From positions 1 to 64,000 of the forward strand of contig NZ_WHOD01000102.1 in NCBI RefSeq assembly GCF_013141765.1: DNA of 64,000 nucleotides, read 5' to 3'. This document shows, one piece after another, positions 43,805 through 51,808 of the stretch (positions are counted from its first letter, which is position 1; every line of letters begins with the position of its first letter). A program made the translations under genes and the position numbers. The notes under the pieces were generated by a model. The model worked only from the letters and a program-made list of their open reading frames with translations. It made no database searches and was not told the DNA's origin. Source of the DNA: Paenibacillus foliorum. GTDB lineage: Bacteria; Bacillota; Bacilli; Paenibacillales; NBRC-103111.

Positions 43805-43840
43805 GCAAAAAAAGCCGAATGCTAATGCAACCCGGCTTGG
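43805..43840 (-). terminator. Terminator of the sugar-catabolic cluster
   Basis: On the minus strand AAGCCG pairs with CGGCTT over a 21-base loop, followed by TTTTTTGC. It lies 24 bases after the stop of the GHL6-type gene. Confidence 0.65.
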
Positions 43841-43864
43841 CTCTACATATTTACCTCATGACGT

Positions 43865-45904
43865 TTAATATTGGATTGAGATCATTTGATGCCCATTCAG
43901 CTTGGGAAGCACAAACTCCGTATATCCGTCCGAGCTTGTAAAGGATAAAGGCTGCAGCTCAGGAACGCAAGTCACCGCTTTCACCTTATCGGTTGTTTTG
44001 ACACTAACCTTTATCTCATAAACCGGGATGACATCCTCGATGATATCTATGTCGGCGCTTCGGCGCTCCGGTATGTAATGAAGCAAGTGTACAACCCAAC
44101 GGTTTTCGGCGGATTGCTCGTTCAGTGTTGCCAAGATCGTGCTTGGCCCATTATGCTTAAGAACCGGTTCAGGCAGCAGCATGTTCAAGGCATTCAAGAA
44201 CAATTGCTTGCACCAACGCGGCGCATTTTGCTGGTACTGGTTAAATATTGGATGCGCAAAGTAGATCACATTGCCATTTTTCACAATACCGGCATACTCC
44301 ACTTCACCCGAAGACGGCGTCTGGCGATGGGAGCAGAAGTGCTTGTAGGAACGGTTGAAGTACGATTGGATAACCGGTGACAACAGTTCACATCCTGGCA
44401 GCGCTTCCACTTCAACCCCCTTAAGATACATGGCATGCTCGGTTTCTGGCAGACCTGCCCCGATATCACCCTGCGGTAAAATATAATCGACATAATCATT
44501 TCTCGAGTAGCGCTTCCCACGAACCAAATTTCCGTCCTGATCCCGGGTCTGCTGCTCTTTTAGCTTCACTCCAAGCTTATTCCAGCCAATTTTATTCCCC
44601 TGTGCATTCAACCCCGACTCGAAAGAAGCAATCACGGAACCGCCACCAGTAACATAATCATCAAGCTTATTCCCAAATTCTGCGGAAACAGGGATATTAT
44701 CAGGCATAATTACTACCTTATAACGGGATAAATCGCTATCGCTATCAATGATATCAAACTGATGTCCGCTTTCCTGCAGCATACGGGTAACACCCATCGC
44801 CGCCGGAGGCATTCTAAGCTCCTTCTCGCTGAACTCCTCAGGAGTTAATACAGCTATATCTGTAACTGCTTTGGCATATTCGCACCAAGGCTCTTTCTTC
44901 TCAACCTGACTGTACACAGCACCGATCAAATCATATACCGCAGCCGAGATTCTACCATTAGGGTCGAGCTGGTCTCCTATGCTGCACTTGGCATTTAAAG
45001 AAAGCATGTTGAAGCATTCGAACTCCAATGCCGCCTGATTTTTGAAGGAATGAAAGTCACCCCATGAAGTGTGGAATTTACCAGTCATTCCTAGATTATC
45101 AAGCCCCAAAGTACGCGCATAGCGCACCGCCAAAGGAAAATGCATATATCCCCAGCCACCGCTCGGCAAAGATTCCAGTTCAAAATGGCTGAATGCGTCG
45201 GCTGTCGCCTTATCGGCAATACCAATATGGCCTTTATTATAGAAAATCGTGCAATCCTGATTTCTTTCTCTTATTAATGCACTCATCTCACGCTTGAAAT
45301 CATCCATCATTTCGGTTGCATAACTAAGTCGGTCCGCCGCTTGCGTCGGGTCATATCCTGCTTTTTCCATACCATTCCGACAATATTTACAAGAGCAATC
45401 AACTGTTTTTACAATATCATAAAAAAGTCCATCGACCTCAGTACCGAACATTTCGAGAATTTCTATCGTGTGCTGCTTCAAAAACTCCCGATAAGGGGTA
45501 TTTACACAAAGATGACGGTAAAAACCAGATTCATAAATAGGGGTGCCAATGGTGTGGCCTTTCTCGTCTAAGCCAATCCATTCAGGATACTGCTCAGCAG
45601 TAAAATGATCCCACTGTACCGTTATGTAAATAGGCACACGAATGTTCCGTTTGTGGCAAGCTTCAATCTGTTCCTTCAGTAAGTTCTTATTGTTGAGATC
45701 GGGATGAATACGCTCCGGATTCACCTTGGAGTCATAATAAAGCATGCCATGATGGCATCGAGCAAAACACGTAATCGAGTCCACTCTGGCTTTTTCCAGT
45801 GATGCTGCAAACTCCTCCGCATTAAAATCCGCGCCTATTTCCGGAATATCCGGGCTGGTGTGAAAATCCAAGTGTACTTGTCTAAAACGCAATTGAGTTG
45901 TCAT
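43865..45904 (-). CDS. GHL6-type glycoside hydrolase with beta-galactosidase trimerisation-like domain
   Basis: The 679-residue product has no signal peptide. The N-terminal two fifths form a TIM barrel: RQVHLDFHTSPDIPEIGADF, ITCFARCHHGMLYYDSKV and EVDGLFYDIVKTVDCSCKYC, typical of hypothetical glycosyl hydrolase 6. A trimerisation-like domain follows near residues 340-480 (ILTPEEFSEKELRM and VVIMPDNIPVSAEF), as in GH42 enzymes. The acids DGLFYD are candidates for catalysis. Sugar specificity is unknown. It is last in a run with Gfo/Idh/MocA, aldo-keto reductase and GarR-like genes. AAGGAGG precedes ATG. Confidence 0.85.
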   Translation of the reverse strand: MTTQLRFRQVHLDFHTSPDIPEIGADFNAEEFAASLEKARVDSITCFARCHHGMLYYDSKVNPERIHPDLNNKNLLKEQIEACHKRNIRVPIYITVQWDHFTAEQYPEWIGLDEKGHTIGTPIYESGFYRHLCVNTPYREFLKQHTIEILEMFGTEVDGLFYDIVKTVDCSCKYCRNGMEKAGYDPTQAADRLSYATEMMDDFKREMSALIRERNQDCTIFYNKGHIGIADKATADAFSHFELESLPSGGWGYMHFPLAVRYARTLGLDNLGMTGKFHTSWGDFHSFKNQAALEFECFNMLSLNAKCSIGDQLDPNGRISAAVYDLIGAVYSQVEKKEPWCEYAKAVTDIAVLTPEEFSEKELRMPPAAMGVTRMLQESGHQFDIIDSDSDLSRYKVVIMPDNIPVSAEFGNKLDDYVTGGGSVIASFESGLNAQGNKIGWNKLGVKLKEQQTRDQDGNLVRGKRYSRNDYVDYILPQGDIGAGLPETEHAMYLKGVEVEALPGCELLSPVIQSYFNRSYKHFCSHRQTPSSGEVEYAGIVKNGNVIYFAHPIFNQYQQNAPRWCKQLFLNALNMLLPEPVLKHNGPSTILATLNEQSAENRWVVHLLHYIPERRSADIDIIEDVIPVYEIKVSVKTTDKVKAVTCVPELQPLSFTSSDGYTEFVLPKLNGHQMISIQY

Positions 45905-46099
45905 GTACTGTTATAACCTCCTTATTCGATCTACTTTCTATTATTAAGAACAAACGGCTAGATGAAAATAAACGATTCAAATATACATTTGGACAAAAAT
46001 AAGGAGTTATAGGTTTCCTGACAACTCGACAAGCAGGCTTCGCCTTCCTAGCTGGCGGGGTTCACAAGGAACCCCCTATGTACTATCCATGATCGGATT

Positions 46100-47170
46100 T
46101 TACTGCGCCCACGATTGCTTGGTTGTCTGGATCGTTTCACCCGAATCCACAGCTTCCTTAATCTTGATGCCTAGATAGTGGTCCTGCGCTGCTTCCGCCA
46201 AGCTGTAGAAGCTAGGGCCGCCCTCTACGTATTCGTCCATTTTTTGAAGGCAAGTGGCAATGGCAATTTCTTCATCCGTTAGACGTCCCGGCATAAAAGG
46301 GTTGCGATAAACCCATTGATCTCCAGCCAAAATTCCTTTGTGGTAGTAGCCTTCCAGATTGCCGTTTTCCCCTGCGTTCAACCGCTTCAAATCAAGCTCA
46401 ATGGGAGTTCTATAATCCTTTAAATATTTCAGCTGATCATTCATCAATTCCCCTCTGTCACCGCGTACAAGCAATCGTGAGGAACGAATCCATGAAAAAT
46501 ATTGATCTCCTGTAAAATCAAAAATTCCTAATTTATTATCGAATTCAAGAATCGCATACACTTGATTGGACGTTGCAATCTTCTCTTCAGCTGGATCGCC
46601 TTCACGGTTCGGACCGCTTACAATCTGCGAAGCAAAATTATATCCGCGAATTTTCGCATCTGCAAAGCCAAGATCCAGTAAGCTGCGCATAATACTCATG
46701 CCATGGTAGCCATGTGCCGCAGAAACCTGCGCTTGGTTAACCGTGCCCAAAACACCTGACTTTACAACCGCAATTCGAGCTGCATGCTGCGGTTGAAAGG
46801 TGAACTGCTCCGCCACTTGAACTCGGGCATCCGCACCCACTTCTTGATACAGCTTGTTCAAATGGTCCACATCCGGTGCAGGCGGTGTTTCCGATAGTAC
46901 AGGAATGCCTCTATCCGCCATTTCATTAATTAATTCCGGTGTCATCGCCCACGGTACGGAAAGAACGACAAACGATGGAGCGGTCTGGCTTAACATATCC
47001 TCAAGAGTTCGGAAGGTGGGGACACCCCAGCGCTGTTCAAATGCTCTGCCCTTTTCTTCGCCTCTCACAACCACGCCGCTTACACGAAACTTCTCTGGCA
47101 ATGCCTCCATAATTCGCATGTAAAAATCAGTTCTCCAGCCGCTCCCGATAATTCCAAAGGTAATTGCCAT
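46100..47170 (-). CDS. Gfo/Idh/MocA family dehydrogenase
   Basis: The 356-residue product opens with the NAD(P)-binding motif GIIGSGWRTDFYMRIM. LSETPPAPDVDHL replaces the usual EKP(L/I) motif: the conserved catalytic-loop Lys appears missing, as Glu-Thr-Pro stands in its place. This occurs in some family members and may signal altered chemistry. The C-terminal part (GIFDFTGDQYFSWIRSSRLLVRGDRGEL) is the substrate-binding sheet. Sugar or inositol oxidation is likely. GGGAGG precedes ATG. Confidence 0.88.
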   Translation of the reverse strand: MAITFGIIGSGWRTDFYMRIMEALPEKFRVSGVVVRGEEKGRAFEQRWGVPTFRTLEDMLSQTAPSFVVLSVPWAMTPELINEMADRGIPVLSETPPAPDVDHLNKLYQEVGADARVQVAEQFTFQPQHAARIAVVKSGVLGTVNQAQVSAAHGYHGMSIMRSLLDLGFADAKIRGYNFASQIVSGPNREGDPAEEKIATSNQVYAILEFDNKLGIFDFTGDQYFSWIRSSRLLVRGDRGELMNDQLKYLKDYRTPIELDLKRLNAGENGNLEGYYHKGILAGDQWVYRNPFMPGRLTDEEIAIATCLQKMDEYVEGGPSFYSLAEAAQDHYLGIKIKEAVDSGETIQTTKQSWAQ

Positions 47171-47216
47171 CCCAATAATTCCTCCCAGAGTGTATAACTA
47201 CGTGGTTAAGGCTACC

Positions 47217-48233
47217 TTATTCTCTACCCGCTCTCTGCTGTCGATTAGCACCGCTGTCATATGGATAGGTCACCTGCAGCGTAGTAGCTTCATCTAATTG
47301 GTTCATATGGTCGTCGCTTAAGGACCAGCCGGAAGCGCTTAGATTGCTTGCCAATTGCTCGATAGTTCTTGCTCCAATGATTGGTGCAGTCACGCCTTCG
47401 CGCTGCAATAACCAGTTGATCGCCGTTTGAGCAGGCGTTTTACCAACCTCTTCGGCTACTGCATAGAGAGCGTCGAGCACCTTCCATGTATAGTCATTGT
47501 TGTAATTTTTCCATGATTCACTCCAGCCCTTGGCATCTGCTTGCGCCACTCTGGAATCCTCAGGAGGAATCTCCATGCCTCTGTGAAACTTGCCGCTTAG
47601 CCATCCACCTCTAAGTGGGCTCCAAGGAATGACGCCGATCCCCTCACTCACGCACACAGGGAGAATCTCATATTCAGTCGCACGGCATAACAGATTGTAT
47701 TGAGGCTGTAGGCAGGCAAATGATTCCCAACCGTTCTGTTTGCTGAGATCGACGGCTTTTTGCAATTGCCAGCCTCGAAAATTACTGGCTCCGATATAAC
47801 GGACCCAGCCGCGCTTTACTAATTCGTTCAGAGTGCTGAGTGTTTCTTCCAATGGGGTTTTGGGGTCCCATGCATGAACCTGATAAAGGTCGATGTAATC
47901 GGTACCAAGTCGGCGAAGACTGGCTTCCACGCCCGCCATAATATGTTTGCGGCTCAATCCCACATCATTCGGACCGCTGCCCATGCCAAAGCGTACTTTG
48001 GTAGCGATTACCAAATCATCACGTTTTTTTTGTTTTAACCAGCGACCGACTATTTCTTCGGATATTCCCTGACTATAAACATCCGCCGTATCGATAAAAT
48101 TCCCGCCCGCATTCACGAAGTGATCCATAATACTAAAGCTGTCCTGCTCGCTTGCTTCACGGCCAAATGTCATTGCCCCCAAACAAAGCTCGCTTACCCG
48201 AAGACCGGTTTTTCCCATATAACGATATTCCAT
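47217..48233 (-). CDS. Aldo-keto reductase
   Basis: The 338-residue product is a complete AKR: MGKTGLRVSELCLGAMTFG, FIDTADVYSQGISEE with catalytic Asp and Tyr, VIATKVRF with catalytic Lys, and IDLYQVHAWD with the His. The C-terminal NADPH site is APIIGARTIEQLASNL. It resembles YghZ/YcsN-like oxidoreductases that reduce aldehydes or ketones of sugars. It lies 46 bases upstream of the Gfo/Idh/MocA gene. GGGAGG precedes ATG. Confidence 0.93.
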   Translation of the reverse strand: MEYRYMGKTGLRVSELCLGAMTFGREASEQDSFSIMDHFVNAGGNFIDTADVYSQGISEEIVGRWLKQKKRDDLVIATKVRFGMGSGPNDVGLSRKHIMAGVEASLRRLGTDYIDLYQVHAWDPKTPLEETLSTLNELVKRGWVRYIGASNFRGWQLQKAVDLSKQNGWESFACLQPQYNLLCRATEYEILPVCVSEGIGVIPWSPLRGGWLSGKFHRGMEIPPEDSRVAQADAKGWSESWKNYNNDYTWKVLDALYAVAEEVGKTPAQTAINWLLQREGVTAPIIGARTIEQLASNLSASGWSLSDDHMNQLDEATTLQVTYPYDSGANRQQRAGRE

Positions 48234-48434
48234 GTTATTACCTCCCTAGAATTCTTTTACAAACCGCTGCATTCCTATCATACAGAAAAAGAAAAAATAG
48301 TTTAAGGACTGAATTTAATGATATTTAGTAACTTTAGGGTAAGCTGTGTGCTTTTAACCGGTCGATTAAGTTCTGATGATTTACCAGCACTCTCGCTTTA
48401 CGAACATTCCGCTACGGATCGACGGTTCTTACGC

Positions 48435-49328
48435 CTAAGCTCTTATAACTTCTGTTTTCGCAAGCTTCTCATAGTATTGAACGATACCGCCATGATCATG
48501 GCTTGCTTTCCCATCCACCTTCAAAGCATGCATGATTTCTAACAGCTGACTGGACAGCGGCAGAGGTACACCGATTTCATGTGCCGTTTCCATAACATTG
48601 GTAATATCTTTAAGGTTGATATCGATTCTTCCGCCAGCCACAAAATTTCTTTCAAGAATCATGGGAACTTTAGCGTCAAGCACAGCGCTTCCGGCAAGTC
48701 CGCCTCTGATAGCTTGGTACATCTTATCGATGTCGATGCCAGCTTTGGCTGCCAAAACAAGCGCTTCAGACATGGCTGCGATATTTAAATTCACAATGAT
48801 CTGATTAGCTAATTTAGCTGTCGTTCCGCTACCGTTACCGCCCACCAGGGTGACATCCTTCCCCATACAGTAAAGAATGTCTTTGACGCTTTCAAAAATT
48901 TCTTCCTTACCGCCTACCATAATAGCTAAAGTGCCGTCTATCGCTTTAGGCTCTCCCCCGCTTACAGGAGCATCCAGCATTTCAATACCGCTTTTCGCAG
49001 CCTCGCTTGCAATTGCCTTGGAAGCTACTGGAGTAATGGAGCTCATATCAACGATGACTGTACCTGGCTTGGCTCCTTTAACAATTCCATTCTCACCTAA
49101 CACAACGTCCTTAACATGCTCGGAATTAGGTACCATTGTAAAAATAATATCGCTGTTTGCTCCTACTTCCTTGGGCGTAGACGCTGCTGCAGCACCAGAA
49201 AGGACTAAACTATTTACAGCATCCTGATTTATATCGTACACCGTTAACTTATAGCCTGCTTTGATCAAATTCAGTGTCATAGGTTTGCCCATAATTCCCA
49301 AGCCGATAAACCCGATGTTTCTATGCAT
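48435..49328 (-). CDS. 2-hydroxy-3-oxopropionate reductase-like (GarR) beta-hydroxyacid dehydrogenase
   Basis: The 297-residue product has the family marks IGFIGLGIMGKPMTLNLIKAG (NAD(P) motif), the substrate-binding DAPVSGGEPKAIDGTLAIMVGG, and the catalytic Lys in GSGTTAKLANQIIV. KDITNVMETAHEIGVPLPL is typical for the C-terminal domain. Tartronate semialdehyde reductase is the best guess; 3-hydroxyisobutyrate dehydrogenase is the alternative. First gene of the sugar-catabolic run, behind a cre site. GGAGGGG precedes ATG. Confidence 0.9.
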   Translation of the reverse strand: MHRNIGFIGLGIMGKPMTLNLIKAGYKLTVYDINQDAVNSLVLSGAAAASTPKEVGANSDIIFTMVPNSEHVKDVVLGENGIVKGAKPGTVIVDMSSITPVASKAIASEAAKSGIEMLDAPVSGGEPKAIDGTLAIMVGGKEEIFESVKDILYCMGKDVTLVGGNGSGTTAKLANQIIVNLNIAAMSEALVLAAKAGIDIDKMYQAIRGGLAGSAVLDAKVPMILERNFVAGGRIDINLKDITNVMETAHEIGVPLPLSSQLLEIMHALKVDGKASHDHGGIVQYYEKLAKTEVIRA

Positions 49329-49369
49329 TTACTTTCCCCTCCACATTTGAACTATTAAAATAATTATGC

Positions 49370-49383
49370 AGAAAACGTTTTCA
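49370..49383 (-). promoter_or_regulatory. Catabolite-responsive element (cre) before the sugar-catabolic cluster
   Basis: On the minus strand the sequence is TGAAAACGTTTTCT, a match to the Bacillus cre consensus for CcpA. It lies 42 bases upstream of the GarR-like start. Confidence 0.75.
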
Positions 49384-49454
49384 AAGGACTTAATGATAAC
49401 GATATCCAAAATTTTGTATACAGTCAAAAAAACTACAAGAAGGCATCACCATAG

Positions 49455-49500
49455 AAAGAGCACTTCTCACCACTTATTTCAGTGATGCAAAGTGCTCTTT
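49455..49500. terminator. Hairpin after lspA, probable terminator
   Basis: AAAGAGCACTT (49455-49465) pairs with AAGTGCTCTTT (49490-49500) over a 24-base loop. On the minus strand TTTCTAT follows. Confidence 0.6.
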
Positions 49501-49539
49501 TCCGCCTATCTCTAAGTGTTCCCTCTCCCCAAAAAGGCC

Positions 49540-49998
49540 TCAGACACTAGCCCTCCGCCTGCTTCTAACCGCACTAATCAAAGCATCGAGCAGAAGCGAG
49601 ACCACACCTATGTTGATCGCTTGATCGGCTATGTTCAGTATTCCATGACCCATATGGAAATCAATGAAATCCGTTACCTTTCCGAACAGAATTCTATCTA
49701 TGGCATTTCCTAGTGCTCCACCTACAAAGAAGGCAGTCCCCACCTCAACAAGCCCGCCCTTTAGGTTTCCCTTGCGGCGTGAGTACAGGATGTATCCTAT
49801 GAAGACAACCGCTGGAATCACAAAATAGCGACCATAGCCTTGAAAGGTGCTGCCTGCCGCTCCGCTATTTTGGTAATGGGTAAAGCTCAGAATATGATTC
49901 CAAATAACTATGGATTCGCCTACATCCATATTCATACGAACCCATAATTTAAAGCCTTGATCGATGATAGTAACCAGCACTACGATCAAATAAAACAT
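49540..49998 (-). CDS. lspA: Signal peptidase II (lipoprotein signal peptidase)
   Basis: The 152-residue product has four transmembrane helices. The motifs are present: DQGFKLWVR (helix 1 Asp), HYQNSGAAGSTFQG, GGALGNAIDRI with one catalytic Asp, and ILNIADQAINIGV with the other. The usual GAAFS is GAAGS here. It cleaves the signal of diacylglyceryl-modified prolipoproteins in the membrane. It stands alone, not next to rluD or pyr genes as is usual, so it may be a second copy. Confidence 0.9.
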   Translation of the reverse strand: MFYLIVVLVTIIDQGFKLWVRMNMDVGESIVIWNHILSFTHYQNSGAAGSTFQGYGRYFVIPAVVFIGYILYSRRKGNLKGGLVEVGTAFFVGGALGNAIDRILFGKVTDFIDFHMGHGILNIADQAINIGVVSLLLDALISAVRSRRRASV

Positions 49999-50119
49999 GC
50001 TTCATTACTCCTTCCTGTATGAACCCAAACCCTTTTATCAGCAGCCTGAGGAAAAAATAACGAACCTATCCGTTTCACCCTATTATAACAATCCAGTCTT
50101 TAGTGTGCATGTCCAACTG

Positions 50120-50147
50120 AAATTGTAATATAACTGAAATACAATTT
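50120..50147. promoter_or_regulatory. Inverted repeat in the gap before lspA
   Basis: AAATTGTA (50120-50127) and TACAATTT (50140-50147) are complementary, 12 bases apart. The 326-base gap 49999-50319 otherwise holds only the hairpin at 50212-50250. It may be an operator; the regulator is unknown. Confidence 0.35.
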
Positions 50148-50211
50148 ACATCATCCTTTAATATAACTGGGCTATACTAATATTCGACCCCCTTTTTTGA
50201 TATATATATTT

Positions 50212-50250
50212 GAAAGACCCACAGCCCGTTGCTTGTGGGTCTCTTTTTTT
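50212..50250 (+). terminator. Strong plus-strand terminator without an obvious upstream gene
   Basis: AGACCCACA pairs with TGTGGGTCT over a nine-base loop and is followed by CTTTTTTT on the plus strand. No plus-strand gene precedes it, so it either ends a small RNA or serves, less well, the minus-strand IF-3-like gene. Confidence 0.55.
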
Positions 50251-50319
50251 CTCCTAATGTTAGGCACAGGAAAAAGACCCGCACCACATGCGAGCCCTTC
50301 TATGAGCCTTCCCTTCCCC

Positions 50320-50793
50320 CTACAACGGGTCTATTTGAACCATCGCTTGCTTACCGCTCAGCTGAATGCCTGTTTTCTTCCGCCCCATCGGATTTAAATC
50401 TTTAAGCAGAGCTTCCAGCAGCTCCTTGGCCCTATCTCCTTCTTTGCCGCGGATGCTTACAACCAGCAATACGGCATCTCCGGACTTAAGAATCCGCTCT
50501 GCTTGCTGCTTTTTCGTCTCATAATCATGATCCTCAATCTGCGGCGTAAGACGAATTTCCTTCAGTTTAGGCTTATGGTCTTTCTTACGCTCTGCTAAAG
50601 CCTCCTGCTTGGCTGCTCCCGCTCCTATAAGCTTACATGGCGGTGGGCTGCTCATCAAAGACGTACATACCAAGTCCACCTTGAGCTTCCGGGCCATTAG
50701 AAGTGCCTCAGAGGTCGCAACGATACCCAGATCCTCACCGTTTATACCCGTCAGCTGAACTTCAGATGATTTAATCTTTTCATTCATAATCAT
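50320..50793 (-). CDS. Divergent paralogue of translation initiation factor IF-3
   Basis: The 157-residue product keeps the IF-3 layout. The N-terminal domain has IKSSEVQLTGINGEDLGIVATSEAL and DLVCTSLMSSPPPCKLIG. A charged linker follows, then EIRLTPQIEDHDYETKKQQAERIL and GDAVLLVVSIRGKE. It is shorter than the usual 170-180 residues, and both the KPPVCRIMDYGKYKYE motif and the C-terminal end are altered. A true infC would sit with rpmI and rplT, which are absent here, so this is a second, specialised copy. The ATG at 50793 has AGGTG upstream. Confidence 0.8.
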   Translation of the reverse strand: MIMNEKIKSSEVQLTGINGEDLGIVATSEALLMARKLKVDLVCTSLMSSPPPCKLIGAGAAKQEALAERKKDHKPKLKEIRLTPQIEDHDYETKKQQAERILKSGDAVLLVVSIRGKEGDRAKELLEALLKDLNPMGRKKTGIQLSGKQAMVQIDPL

Positions 50794-50870
50794 TGTGAAC
50801 ACACCTGTTCTTTCGATATAATGTTAGTACAGCATATGTTTGATATTACCGTCTAAAAGGGGATTTTTCA

Positions 50871-51179
50871 ATGAATCAAAAAGAGTACGAAGAAGAAGTT
50901 ATCCGTAATTATCAACGCGATGAAGAAATGATGATTCTAGTGTTTGCCCAATGGTGTGTTAACCATGATTTAGATCCTTCTGAGATGTACGTGCGGGCTT
51001 ATCCGCAGCAAACCGTGGGAGAAGCCTTGCAGCGAGCCATAGATTTAACCGTTCCTAAGGAGGAGTCGGGTGAAGTGCCGGATGAAACCCTACTTGGCGT
51101 GCTGTCGTTATTCGGCAATGAAGAGCTGGCATTTGTCGTCACCGAAGAAATCAGCAAGCGTAACGCAAGCAAGCCTTAA
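50871..51179 (+). CDS. Hypothetical 102-residue acidic protein
   Basis: The product is a mostly helical, acidic cytosolic protein: MNQKEYEEEVIRNYQRDEEMM, then VFAQWCVNHDLDPSEMYVRAYP, and a C-terminal VLSLFGNEELAFVVTEEISK. It has a single Cys and no known motif. AAAAGGGGA precedes ATG at good distance. It is divergent from the IF-3-like gene and 47 bases before the acetyltransferase gene. Family not recognised, though it looks like a conserved hypothetical of Bacillales. Confidence 0.65.
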   Translation: MNQKEYEEEVIRNYQRDEEMMILVFAQWCVNHDLDPSEMYVRAYPQQTVGEALQRAIDLTVPKEESGEVPDETLLGVLSLFGNEELAFVVTEEISKRNASKP

Positions 51180-51226
51180 CCCTTCATTGAAGTATCTCTT
51201 AATCATTTTAACCAGGAGTGTTTTTT

Positions 51227-51730
51227 ATGGAAATTCAAAAAGTAGGCATGGAAGACTACTCGGCCATACTTACCCTGTTCAAAGAGGTCAAAGCTGAGTT
51301 AAATAAACAGAACAATGATCAATGGAAGTGGTTATATCCAAACCGTTTTACTCATAAAACTGACATCAAGAATGGATCTATGTACGGAATCAAAGGAACC
51401 AATAATTGGGTTGCAGTAGTTACGCTGGATGATACTCAAAGTGACAAATATCAATCCTTAAGTTGGAAAGACACCGAAGGAAAGGTTTGTTGTGTGCATA
51501 GACTTGCCGTTCATCCCAAACAACAAGGCCAAGGTCTTGGCAAGAAATTGTTGCACTATGCGGAACATCTAGCTAGAAACCAGGGATATACAAGTATACG
51601 AATCGATGTTTACAAAACTAATGAAGCAGCTATCGCCCTTTATAAAAACAATGGATATGAAATAGCTGGAGAAGTCCGATATCCATTAAGAAAATCCTCC
51701 TACATTTCAATGGAAAAGCAATTAAACTAA
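51227..51730 (+). CDS. GNAT-family N-acetyltransferase
   Basis: The 167-residue product has the acetyl-CoA binding motif A: VHRLAVHPKQQGQGLGKKLLHYAEH (R/Q-x-x-G-x-G/A), followed by SIRIDVYKTNEAAIALYKNNGYEIAGEV, typical of motif B. It acetylates an amine of an unknown small molecule or protein. ATG at 51227 with AGGAG eight bases upstream. Confidence 0.92.
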   Translation: MEIQKVGMEDYSAILTLFKEVKAELNKQNNDQWKWLYPNRFTHKTDIKNGSMYGIKGTNNWVAVVTLDDTQSDKYQSLSWKDTEGKVCCVHRLAVHPKQQGQGLGKKLLHYAEHLARNQGYTSIRIDVYKTNEAAIALYKNNGYEIAGEVRYPLRKSSYISMEKQLN

Positions 51731-51808
51731 AAATTTCACCCCCATCATCCCAAAAACGATACTCCTTACGAATAATATAATGAAGTATGTATAAGGAGTG
51801 ATTTTCAC

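Noticed and set aside
46057..46075. Hairpin GGGGTTC/GAACCCC as a terminator
   Set aside because: There is a stem but no T-run on either strand, and the genes on both sides probably share a transcript.
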